From positions 44,229-108,228 of the forward strand of contig NZ_JAUDUY010000007.1 of the NCBI RefSeq assembly GCF_030380815.1: DNA of 64,000 bases. The letters are read 5' to 3'. The DNA comes from Robiginitalea aurantiaca (GTDB lineage: Bacteria > Bacteroidota > Bacteroidia > Flavobacteriales > Flavobacteriaceae). Made by a program: the position numbers and the translations under genes. Shown here piece after piece: positions 8,623 through 15,842 of this stretch (its first letter is position 1; the number at the start of each line of letters is the position of its first letter). Under the pieces are notes generated by a model. The model was not told the DNA's origin. It worked only from the letters and a program-made list of their open reading frames with translations, and did not search any database.

Positions 8623-9234
8623 ATGATCCCTCCGATATCCCAGAAATGGGTACCCCTGGACACGGACCGGCCCATCTGGAGTCGCTTCTTTATGATTGCC
8701 CCCCTTGCCGTGGTTGGGACCCGGGAGGCGGATGGCTATGACCTGGCTCCAAAGCACATGATTACCCCCATGGGATTTGAGAACTATATCGGGTTTGTTT
8801 GTACCCCTGCGCATGGGACTTATCAGAATATTGAAGTGAGGGGTGAGTTCACGATGAGTTTTCCGATGGCGGACCAGGTTTTGATCTCTTCCCTTACAGC
8901 TTCTCCAAGACAGTCCGGGATATCCAAAATGGAGCAGATCATCGATGCGCTACCCACGTGCCGGGCCGCTGAAGTAGATGCCCTTTTCCTGGAACAATCC
9001 TACCTGATGCTGGAGTGTAAACACTTCCGTACAATCGATGGGTTTGGCGGAAACAGCCTGATTACAGGGACTATTCTCCACGCCTATGTGCATCCGGACT
9101 ACCTGAGGGTTTCCGAACAGGACGAACAGCAGTTGCTTCACGAGCACCCGCTTCTGGCCTATGTGGCCGAAGGAAGGTTCTCTCGGGTTGCAGAGACCTA
9201 TCATTTCCCCTTTCCTAAAGGATTTAATAGATGA
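8623..9234 (+). CDS. Flavin reductase-like (FMN split-barrel) protein
   Basis: About 203 residues resembling the flavin reductase/DIM6-NTAB family: a split barrel with PLAVVGTREADGYDLAPKHMITPMGFENYIGFVCTP-type sequence, the region that holds FMN in this family. Such proteins reduce flavin with NAD(P)H or act as flavin-dependent oxygenase partners. The frame is open from a GTG at 8521, but the first 34 residues would lie across a promoter-like TAGCTTTT at 8591 and begin three bases after a regulatory palindrome, so I prefer ATG 8623; this is not certain. It overlaps the next gene by ATGA, so it is the first gene of a three-gene operon with an M20 peptidase and a DUF1611-like protein. Confidence 0.72.
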   Translation: MIPPISQKWVPLDTDRPIWSRFFMIAPLAVVGTREADGYDLAPKHMITPMGFENYIGFVCTPAHGTYQNIEVRGEFTMSFPMADQVLISSLTASPRQSGISKMEQIIDALPTCRAAEVDALFLEQSYLMLECKHFRTIDGFGGNSLITGTILHAYVHPDYLRVSEQDEQQLLHEHPLLAYVAEGRFSRVAETYHFPFPKGFNR

Positions 9235-10403
9235 TACACTCCACCGACATAGCAAAAGATATGCAGGACTGGCTGGGTACCAGGCAGGACACCATCCGGG
9301 ATTTCATTAAGGAGCTCGCTCTGATGGAATCTCCCTCATCGGACCCGGAGGCCCTTTCCGATCTGCTCCAATGGCTGGAAGACAGAATGCGGGCACTGGG
9401 AATGTATACCTTAAGGGTTCCGGGCACTAAATCAGGCGGATACTTATACGCACGCCCAATGGAAAAGACCCCAAACCAGCCCATTCAATTACTTCTCGGG
9501 CATTGTGATACGGTATGGCCCTTAAGGACCCTTGAAATGATGCCGCTCAGGGAGAAGGACGCCCGATTGGCGGGACCCGGGGTCTATGATATGAAGGCGG
9601 GCATTGCACAGATCTTTTTTGCCCTGCACTGCCTTGCTGCCCTCGATTTGACGCCCAAAGTGCTTCCGGTGGTACTTATCAATTCAGATGAGGAAGTCGG
9701 CAGCAAGGAATCCACCCCAGCCATTCGTCGTCTGGCCCGGATCGCCGACCGGGCATATGTAATGGAGCCCCCTTTGGGGCTGGAGGGAAAGTTGAAAACA
9801 ACGCGTAAGGGACTCGGTCGGTTTACCCTGACCGTTTATGGCAAGGCCGCCCATGCGGGGCTTGATCCTGAAAAGGGTGCCAATGCCATTGTAGAAATGG
9901 CATTGCTCGTGCAGCAGTTGTATGCTTTGAACGATTTTGACAGGGGTACTACGGTAAACGTCGGACTGATCGAAGGAGGTATCTCCCCAAACACCATAGC
10001 TCCTGAAAGCCGTGTTGTCCTGGATGTTCGGGTACTTACAGCGGTCGAAGGTAAGCGGGTGGAAACCGCAATCAGGGCCCTTCGGGTTAAGGCAAAAGGT
10101 GTCCGGCTGGAAATTGATGGCGGGTTTGGAAGGCCTCCTATGGAAAGCACGTCCAGGAATCGGCGTCTATGGACCATGGCGGCAAAAACAGGACGGGTTC
10201 TGGGGCTTGAATTGGAACAGGCCAGTGCAGGGGGAGGATCTGACGGAAATACAGCGAGTCAGTATACGGCAACCCTGGACGGTCTGGGGACTCCGGGGGA
10301 CGGGGCCCATGCCCTTCACGAATTCATAGAGACGGACCGTCTCGTAGAACGCACCACCCTTCTGACACTCTTGCTTATGATGGACCCGGTAAGGCATACA
10401 TAG
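9231..10403 (+). CDS. M20 family metallopeptidase (glutamate carboxypeptidase-like)
   Basis: A 390-residue zinc hydrolase of the M20A/CPG2 type, which removes C-terminal glutamate or deacylates N-acyl amino acids. Metal and catalytic motifs are present: GHCDTVWP (His and the following Asp), YDMKAGI (bridging Asp), NSDEEVGS (catalytic Glu and metal Glu), YVMEPP and, near the end, GDGAHALHE (metal His). The dimerisation domain carries GKAAHAGLDPEKG. There is no signal peptide, so it is cytoplasmic. Translation is coupled to the genes on both sides: ATGA overlap before, and the next ATG directly after its stop. The natural substrate is not evident; the pairing with a DUF1611-like protein suggests an acylated amino acid. 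Confidence 0.87.
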   Translation: MIHSTDIAKDMQDWLGTRQDTIRDFIKELALMESPSSDPEALSDLLQWLEDRMRALGMYTLRVPGTKSGGYLYARPMEKTPNQPIQLLLGHCDTVWPLRTLEMMPLREKDARLAGPGVYDMKAGIAQIFFALHCLAALDLTPKVLPVVLINSDEEVGSKESTPAIRRLARIADRAYVMEPPLGLEGKLKTTRKGLGRFTLTVYGKAAHAGLDPEKGANAIVEMALLVQQLYALNDFDRGTTVNVGLIEGGISPNTIAPESRVVLDVRVLTAVEGKRVETAIRALRVKAKGVRLEIDGGFGRPPMESTSRNRRLWTMAAKTGRVLGLELEQASAGGGSDGNTASQYTATLDGLGTPGDGAHALHEFIETDRLVERTTLLTLLLMMDPVRHT

Positions 10404-11444
10404 ATGAAAAAACAAGTTGAAATATTTACCTCGCTCACCCGGATTTCCGATCTGGCTGAAACCCCTTTTGACGTCCGTAGCCTTGAGCGGGAGTTTTGGG
10501 AAATGGGGGATTATGTGGTATGTAAAATCACAGATCCGGGAGGACATTCCCTGCTCATTGAGCTGCAGAGCGGCCGTATGCGGGGGGTCATTGGGGGTGA
10601 AACGATCATAGGGGCCCTGGGAGAACGATTTGCCACCCTGGAGGCAACAGGCAGTTGGCAAGCCGTAGGTCAAAATGGAAAGATGCACGTGCTTACAGGG
10701 GCAGGCCTTTTTGGCAAGCTTACTTCTAAATCCGTATACCTCCCGCAGATGATGGAACTCAACTATGTGGGGCATGTTTTTAGGAACGGTCATAAATTGC
10801 GGATGGAGGATTTTGTGGCACCCGTGGAGGAGCGGCCTTTTCAGACCCCGGTAATCCTTTTCTACGGTACTTCCATGTCTGCCGGGAAAACGACATCCGC
10901 CCGGATTGTCACCCACCTTTTTAAATCGGCAGGGTATTCGGTTGTTGGGGCCAAACTGGCTGGGGCCGGAAGGTACAGGGATATTCTTGCCGTAAAAGAC
11001 GTGGGGGCTGATGCCGTTTTTGACTTTGTGGACGTAGGCCTGCCTTCTTCGATCTGCGGGGAGGCGCTTTACAGGAAAAAGTTACGTCAGTTGCTCAACC
11101 GGATGGCTGCCATAAGGGCTGATATTGCTGTAGTCGAGATCGGGGCTTCCCCCATGGAACCCTATAACGGATCAATGGCTATTGAAGCCCTCCAACCCAA
11201 CCTTAAGTATGCTGTTATGAGTGCCTCCGATCCCTATGCTGTTTATGGTTTGATAAAGGCTTATGGGATGACCCCGGACCTGGTAACAGGGGTGGCCTCC
11301 AATACGCTGGCGGGTATAGCCCTGGTTAAGCAATTGTGTGGCATACAGGCCATTAATTTCTTGAACCCTGAAAATGGCACTTTGCTGCGCGAGCTCATCG
11401 GACAGGCTACGGGAATGGATCTCAAAATCCCATCTGTATATTGA
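10404..11444 (+). CDS. DUF1611-like P-loop NTPase
   Basis: A 346-residue protein with a beta-rich N-terminal domain (about 1-135) and a P-loop domain resembling dethiobiotin synthetase-type folds: GTSMSAGKTTSARIV at about 155-170, then GAKLAGAGRYRDI and VVEIGASPMEP. Length and layout fit the DUF1611 family, members of which have been linked to D-glutamate N-acetylation (DgcN); assignment to that exact activity is inference. It starts at the base after the M20 peptidase stop, so the two are co-translated. The operon logic of flavin reductase, acyl-amino-acid hydrolase and P-loop protein suggests turnover of an unusual amino-acid conjugate. Confidence 0.65.
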   Translation: MKKQVEIFTSLTRISDLAETPFDVRSLEREFWEMGDYVVCKITDPGGHSLLIELQSGRMRGVIGGETIIGALGERFATLEATGSWQAVGQNGKMHVLTGAGLFGKLTSKSVYLPQMMELNYVGHVFRNGHKLRMEDFVAPVEERPFQTPVILFYGTSMSAGKTTSARIVTHLFKSAGYSVVGAKLAGAGRYRDILAVKDVGADAVFDFVDVGLPSSICGEALYRKKLRQLLNRMAAIRADIAVVEIGASPMEPYNGSMAIEALQPNLKYAVMSASDPYAVYGLIKAYGMTPDLVTGVASNTLAGIALVKQLCGIQAINFLNPENGTLLRELIGQATGMDLKIPSVY

Positions 11445-11608
11445 GCAAGGGCTCCCGACAATACCTGGAGGCGTGCCGTCTTTTTAGGGATGAGGCCGAG
11501 GCAGTTACAAAATCAGAAATCCGCCAGGCCATGTATGGGTCCGGCGGAATTCGCAATGGCTTGAGAACAAGTTCCCACAAGCGGTTACCGATGCATACAG
11601 AAATTTAA
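11441..11608 (+). CDS. Possible small ORF coupled to the DUF1611-like gene
   Basis: A 55-codon frame starts at TTG 11441, overlapping the preceding stop codon as TTGA, and runs without a stop to TAA at 11606-11608. The product would begin LSKGSRQYLEACRLFRDEAE and is charged and helical in its first half, basic in its second. I do not recognise it. It could be a real small protein, a remnant of a longer gene, or chance. The overlap with the upstream stop favours translation; the TTG start and short length count against it. Confidence 0.25.
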   Translation: MSKGSRQYLEACRLFRDEAEAVTKSEIRQAMYGSGGIRNGLRTSSHKRLPMHTEI

Positions 11609-11636
11609 TAACAAGGTCCTTTGCCCAATTTGAAAA

Positions 11637-11648
11637 TGATCTGTGTCA
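11637..11648. promoter_or_regulatory. Orphan Fnr-like palindrome between convergent genes
   Basis: TGATCTGTGTCA matches the regulon palindrome, but no gene starts nearby: the flanking genes converge. On the plus side a TAGGTTTA box lies 11 nt closer than the usual spacing; on the minus side the fixed position reads TGTTATTA, a poor box. It may drive an unannotated RNA or be a relic. Confidence 0.45.
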
Positions 11649-11724
11649 TGCCCAGGGCGATAGGTTTATTCAATTATGATCCCTCTTGAGCCTTTTCTGC
11701 CGCATCCCGGAATTGTGATCCAAT

Positions 11725-12177
11725 CTAGAACATCAGGTTAGAGTAAATCATATGCTTCAAATCCTTGGGGAGGGCATCCCGAACATCTTCCAGTTCCCCC
11801 AGGGAGATATTCTTTCTTAAAAACATAAAGGTGAGCTGTATGTATTTTTCGGCGAGGTCGTCTTCATACCCAAAATCATTTACAGCAGCAACCCCGTCGT
11901 GTTCCCTGACCATCTGTATGAATTCCTCCATATGTTTGATTCGGTCCGGTCTTCGTCTCATGGTCCAGCCATTGACGTAAACAGCCTTTAGGAACATGGG
12001 TAGTTGTGCTATCAGTTGCAGGGATTCCTCAAAGGGAATAATATCCCTAAGGGAGTGAAGTGTTGCCGTAAGAATTCGACCCGCCTTATCCTGGTCGGGT
12101 CCAAATCCCATGTGTTTCGTGTACGCTTTCAAAAAAGCGCGTCCTTCATTTGCGTATTGATTGAAATTGAGTGCCAT
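11725..12177 (-). CDS. DUF2267 domain protein
   Basis: A 150-residue protein matching the DUF2267 pattern: an all-helical domain with FLKAYTKHMGFGPDQDKAGRI at the start and a central ESLQLIAQLPMFLKAVYVNGW core. The biochemical role of the family is unknown; members often sit with universal stress proteins and small heat-shock genes, as here. No signal peptide or membrane helix is visible. It lies downstream of deoC on the same strand but has its own promoter with the regulon palindrome, 58 bases upstream of the ATG. Confidence 0.8.
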   Translation of the reverse strand: MALNFNQYANEGRAFLKAYTKHMGFGPDQDKAGRILTATLHSLRDIIPFEESLQLIAQLPMFLKAVYVNGWTMRRRPDRIKHMEEFIQMVREHDGVAAVNDFGYEDDLAEKYIQLTFMFLRKNISLGELEDVRDALPKDLKHMIYSNLMF

Positions 12178-12203
12178 AACAATATCATTTTAGGATTCAC
12201 CCC

Positions 12204-12246
12204 TAAAAGTGCTATTTTAAAATGGCAGTGGAAATGACCTGTGTCA
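12204..12246 (-). promoter_or_regulatory. Fnr-like palindrome and -7 box for the DUF2267 gene
   Basis: TGACCTGTGTCA (12235-12246), read on the minus strand, is followed after 23 nt by CACTTTTA (12211-12204) and then AGG. The nine bases ACTTTTAGG are identical to those at the same spacing in the uspA3 promoter. Confidence 0.7.
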
Positions 12247-12272
12247 ATCTGCAGAAAAACTAATTTTTACAT

Positions 12273-12929
12273 TCAGGAACCGGCGGAGACTTCTCCCTTT
12301 ACAATTTCGGGACCTGAAGATGTGCCAATGCGAGTGGCCCCGGATTGAAGATATTTTACAGCGGTTTCGTATTCCCTGATTCCCCCGGAGGCCTTGATGC
12401 CCATTGCGTTTCCCACTTCGGATTTCATCAGACGTACATCCTGAAGGGTGGCTCCGGCGGTCCCAAAACCCGTGGACGTCTTCACATAATCCCAACCGGC
12501 CTCCAGGGCCAGTCGACAGCCCAGGCGTTTTTGGGCCTCACTAAGGTAACAGGTTTCCAGGATCAGCTTAAGAATCGCCCGGGGGGCGGCTTCCCGAATG
12601 CGATCGAGTTCCCTTCGGACCTCCGTCGTTTTACCGGACAGCATCCAACCGACATTCATTACCACATCCAGCTCCCTGGCTCCGTTTGTAAAATAGGTTT
12701 CCGCTTCAAAACATTTGGATGCGGTTTCTGAATTGCCGTGGGGAAACCCAACCACTGCGGCCACAAGGACATCGCTACCGGCAAGCAGTGACGCACAAAG
12801 TTCCACCCAGGCCCCGCTTACACAGATGGATTTGAAATGGTATTCCAGGCCTTCCCGGCAAAGTTTTCGGATATCGGATTCCGTAGCACCGGGCGCCAGA
12901 AGTGTATGGTCTAAATACCCCGCTATCAT
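12273..12929 (-). CDS. deoC: Deoxyribose-phosphate aldolase
   Basis: Cleaves 2-deoxyribose 5-phosphate to acetaldehyde and glyceraldehyde 3-phosphate. Family features are clear: LDHTLL at the start, VVGFPHGN, the DVVMNVGW segment and the Schiff-base Lys in YVKTSTGFG. The frame is open to 12971, but an internal TACTTTTA box (12960-12953) and family alignment favour the ATG at 12929, giving 219 residues starting MIAGYLDHTLL. That box is 45 nt from the palindrome at 13006-13017, two helical turns further than the fixed spacing, so class I activation from the shared site is possible. It is the only nucleoside catabolism gene in this region. Confidence 0.9.
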   Translation of the reverse strand: MIAGYLDHTLLAPGATESDIRKLCREGLEYHFKSICVSGAWVELCASLLAGSDVLVAAVVGFPHGNSETASKCFEAETYFTNGARELDVVMNVGWMLSGKTTEVRRELDRIREAAPRAILKLILETCYLSEAQKRLGCRLALEAGWDYVKTSTGFGTAGATLQDVRLMKSEVGNAMGIKASGGIREYETAVKYLQSGATRIGTSSGPEIVKGEVSAGS

Positions 12930-13005
12930 AATGGCTTCTGTTGCGTTCTGATTAAAAGTATGAAGAAACATTCAATCCGTCCCGCTATATCGGGTCCGCT
13001 CCAAC

Positions 13006-13048
13006 TGACAGAAGTCATAGCAGGTCTTTTACTTCAGGGGTACCTTTA
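13006..13048 (+). promoter_or_regulatory. Fnr-like palindrome and -7 box for uspA1-uspA2
   Basis: TGACAGAAGTCA (13006-13017) is followed after 23 nt by TACCTTTA (13041-13048), 25 bases before the ATG of the first tandem-UspA gene. It lies in the divergent region shared with deoC. Confidence 0.7.
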
Positions 13049-13073
13049 AGTCGAATCAATACCCGGCTGTACG

Positions 13074-13922
13074 ATGAAAACGATCCTGATACCTACTGAT
13101 TTTTCCGATAATGCCTGGCATGCCATTTCCTATGCCATGAATTTCTTTAAAGACGAAACCTGTACTTTTTACATTCTGCATACCTATTCGCCCGCTTTTT
13201 ACCGTATGGATTATGCGATTGGCGGCCCCAGTTTTAGTGCAATACCGGATGTGGGTGTGGATATTTCCCTCATGGGTCTGGAAAAAACCGTGGCTGATAT
13301 CAAAAACACATTTGCCAACCCGGACCATCGGTATGAGGTGGTGTCTTCATTTAATACCCTGACCGATGAAATACAGGAACTGGTTGCTAAAAAGGATATC
13401 GACCTTATCGTAATGGGGACACAGGGAGCCAGTGGGGCAAAAGAGGTGTTTCTCGGTTCCAATACGGTTTTCGTAATACGAAAGGCTACGGTTCCGGTTA
13501 TGGCCATACCCGAGAAAGTAAAATACCATCCCGTGCGAAACCTCTTGTTCCCCAGTGATTATCTCACCCGATATTCACCTGAAGATCTGCAACCCGTCCT
13601 GCATATGGCTCGAATACACCAGGCCCGGATCACATTTTTGCACGTCATTGAGGAAACCGGGTTAACTCTGGCTCAGAAAGAGAATAAGGCCCACCTGGAA
13701 CGCCAAATGGAGGAACTCGAATATGAGGCCGTCACCCTGGAAAAGGAATTGATGCCCGATGCGGTATTGAATTATATCGATGAGCATCCGGTTGACCTCC
13801 TGGTGATGATGAACCGGAAGCATTCTTTTTTTGAACGCCTGATGATCCGTCAGAATATTGACAAAATTGGATTTCATGTACAAATACCATTTGTCGTAGT
13901 GCCGGATTCTATTGAAATTTAA
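13074..13922 (+). CDS. Universal stress protein with two UspA domains (uspA1)
   Basis: A 282-residue tandem UspA protein. Domain 1 starts MKTILIPTDFSDNAWHAI and ends with the nucleotide-binding motif GTQGASGAKEVFLGSN (G-x2-G-x9-G-S/N). Domain 2 (from about residue 150) keeps the fold (LLFPSDYL, ITFLHV) but lacks a clear G-x2-G-x9-G motif, so it probably does not bind ATP. Tandem Usp proteins act in the cytoplasm during stress or growth arrest; specific partners are unknown. It is the first gene of a two-gene operon (17 nt to uspA2), with a palindrome promoter. It is similar in layout to both neighbouring Usp genes, which points to local duplication. Confidence 0.88.
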   Translation: MKTILIPTDFSDNAWHAISYAMNFFKDETCTFYILHTYSPAFYRMDYAIGGPSFSAIPDVGVDISLMGLEKTVADIKNTFANPDHRYEVVSSFNTLTDEIQELVAKKDIDLIVMGTQGASGAKEVFLGSNTVFVIRKATVPVMAIPEKVKYHPVRNLLFPSDYLTRYSPEDLQPVLHMARIHQARITFLHVIEETGLTLAQKENKAHLERQMEELEYEAVTLEKELMPDAVLNYIDEHPVDLLVMMNRKHSFFERLMIRQNIDKIGFHVQIPFVVVPDSIEI

Positions 13923-13939
13923 CCGAGCAATTTAATGTC

Positions 13940-14788
13940 ATGAAAACGATCCTGATTCCCACCGATTTTTCTCAGAATGCATGGAACGCCTTATTCACGG
14001 CCCTCAAACTTTTCCGAAATGAAGATTGCCGATTCCTGCTGCTCAATACCTACGAGCCGAATCTTATTAATGTATTGGGAGACCAGGGTGAAAAAAGACT
14101 TGGGCTTATTTACGAGTCCCTGGAGGCAGAGTCCCGGGAAAAAATGAAAAACGTACTTAACGAATTAACCACCTATTCGCTCAGACCCGGGAATGAGTTT
14201 AAAACACGTTGTGCACCCGGAGATCTTGTTTCCGAAGTCAAAAAACTCGTAAAAAAGGGAAGGATCGATATGATTGTGATGGGTACGAAGGGGGCTAGCG
14301 GTGCAGACCGGGTGTTTATGGGAAGCAATGCAGTGCGCATTTTAAAACACATTTCGAACCGCCCCATCCTTGCAGTTCCAGAGGGTTATAATTTTCAGGC
14401 CCTCAAAACAGTGTTGTTGCCGACAGATTTCATGCACTACTACGAATCGTTCGAACTACAGCCATTGCTCGATCTTATGGAACCATGGGAGGCTGAGGTT
14501 CGCGTGGCCTATGCGGCAAAGGAGTTCAAACTCAATTCTACCCAGGAATCCAATAAAAAACTCCTGCAAACCCGACTCAAATCAGAGAATTCAAGATTTG
14601 TTGAGATTCCACTGGAGACTAGTGTTTCCGATAGTATCCGGCAATATGGAAGTGCTATTGAAGCAGATATGATAGCCCTGATGCAACACCGACATAGTTT
14701 TCTTGAAGCCGTTACAAAAGAAAAAGTGGTAAAACGTATCGCTTTTGATACTGAGATACCACTTTTTATACTACCCAAACGGCTTTAG
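13940..14788 (+). CDS. Universal stress protein with two UspA domains (uspA2)
   Basis: A 282-residue paralogue of uspA1, sharing the start MKTILIPTDFS. Domain 1 has the nucleotide-binding motif GTKGASGADRVFMGSN; domain 2 (TVLLPTDFMHYYES onward) has lost it. The gene lies 17 nt after uspA1 with no promoter signal between, so the two are co-transcribed. Its last four bases overlap the last bases of the convergent uspA3 gene. Its role is inferred from family only. Confidence 0.87.
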   Translation: MKTILIPTDFSQNAWNALFTALKLFRNEDCRFLLLNTYEPNLINVLGDQGEKRLGLIYESLEAESREKMKNVLNELTTYSLRPGNEFKTRCAPGDLVSEVKKLVKKGRIDMIVMGTKGASGADRVFMGSNAVRILKHISNRPILAVPEGYNFQALKTVLLPTDFMHYYESFELQPLLDLMEPWEAEVRVAYAAKEFKLNSTQESNKKLLQTRLKSENSRFVEIPLETSVSDSIRQYGSAIEADMIALMQHRHSFLEAVTKEKVVKRIAFDTEIPLFILPKRL

Positions 14789-15648
14789 AAAAACAATGCC
14801 TGAAGGTTTCGCTCGTTGAAGCTGAGCAGGGGTAATTGGTTTCGTGATGCCATTTTTTTGACGTGTCCCTTGTGAAACAGTTTTTTAGCCGCTCCTTTGT
14901 GGATTCGTTCGAGCATTGCAATCATACCCGCGTGCTGATTTTCTGAGTATTTTTCAAGGGTGGAAGTGATGTTTTTCGATTCCAGTACTTCAAAGTGAAT
15001 CCGATCGTAGTCAATTTTAGTTTCTACCATTTCCCGGAACCATTCCATCTGTGGAATTCCAGCGTATTTTTTGTCAGCAGTAACATGAACAACCCTGATA
15101 TTTGCCTGCCATACCCTGGCAAGTTCCACTACTTTTTCCAGCGCCTTTAAATCCTCAACTTCAAAATCTGTCGCATAGACTAGGTCTGTGAGTTTTTCGA
15201 AGTGGTGGTTCGTGGGTACTGTGAGTACCGGGCAAGGGGCCTTGTCTATTAGTTTTTTAGCTGTGCTTCCCATAACCAGGTCTTTAAGGGCGCTTTCACC
15301 CTTCATGCCCACAATTATCATTCTCACATGCCAGTCTGTTGCTTTGGAAATGATGCCGGACAATACGGACATATTTTCAACGGGTTCAAAAACCACTTCT
15401 TCCGGCCTGGGTGCTTCTTCTCCAATCACCCGTTCATAAAAATCGATCAGCCGTTTGCGTTCATGTCCTCCTGTATCTTTTCTGAGATCGGGGAAAGGGG
15501 TGTCTAATTGAGTCCCCAGAATGGTTGGAAGATCGTAAACATGGGTGAGTACAAGTCGCATTCCAAGCATTTGGCTCAGGTTGTTGGCATATCTCAGCGC
15601 ACTGGCTGAGGCCATCGAAAAGTCGGTTGCGTAGAGTATAGATTTCAT
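14785..15648 (-). CDS. Universal stress protein with two UspA domains (uspA3)
   Basis: A 287-residue tandem UspA protein on the minus strand, convergent with uspA1-uspA2. Domain 1 starts MKSILYATDFSMASASALRY and has GMKGESALKDLVMGST, a full G-x2-G-x9-G-S motif; domain 2 (DLVYATDFEVED onward) is degenerate. It has its own regulon promoter. The palindrome lies in the 190-bp divergent region shared with pta. Confidence 0.87.
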   Translation of the reverse strand: MKSILYATDFSMASASALRYANNLSQMLGMRLVLTHVYDLPTILGTQLDTPFPDLRKDTGGHERKRLIDFYERVIGEEAPRPEEVVFEPVENMSVLSGIISKATDWHVRMIIVGMKGESALKDLVMGSTAKKLIDKAPCPVLTVPTNHHFEKLTDLVYATDFEVEDLKALEKVVELARVWQANIRVVHVTADKKYAGIPQMEWFREMVETKIDYDRIHFEVLESKNITSTLEKYSENQHAGMIAMLERIHKGAAKKLFHKGHVKKMASRNQLPLLSFNERNLQALFF

Positions 15649-15685
15649 TTTTGTACAGTTTATAGGTAGTATTGGATTTAAAACC

Positions 15686-15728
15686 TAAAAGTAGTTCAGT
15701 ACTCCGGGAACCCAAATGATTTACATCA
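15686..15728 (-). promoter_or_regulatory. Fnr-like palindrome and -7 box for uspA3
   Basis: TGATTTACATCA (15717-15728), read on the minus strand, is followed after 23 nt by TACTTTTA (15693-15686) and AGG-like sequence identical to the DUF2267 promoter. The divergent pta box is much further away (T at 86 nt). Confidence 0.7.
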
Positions 15729-15796
15729 GTCCGCGGCCTGGGATTATGGTTTATCAGGGTGTATTTAATGGAGATTTTAAGGTATTCTGGACCTCT

Positions 15797-15821
15797 GTTA
15801 CTGTCGTAACTCCTACTTTTG
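15797..15821 (+). promoter_or_regulatory. pta promoter box with adjacent inverted repeat
   Basis: TACTTTTG (15814-15821) is a perfect TAnnTTTG -7 box, 21 nt before the pta ATG. Immediately upstream is the exact inverted repeat GTTAC-TGTC-GTAAC (15797-15810), which would overlap the polymerase site and could be an operator. It differs from the stress-regulon palindrome. Confidence 0.5.
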
Positions 15822-15842
15822 CCACATTGTAAGTTATCCACG

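Noticed and set aside
11519..11549. Inverted repeat TCCGCC...GGCGGA as a terminator
   Set aside because: It has no T run on either strand and lies within the possible small ORF; it may still be a weak structure.
15729..15814. pta as a class II target of the 15717 palindrome
   Set aside because: Its box is 85 nt from the site rather than 23; activation from there is possible but unsupported by the spacing rule.
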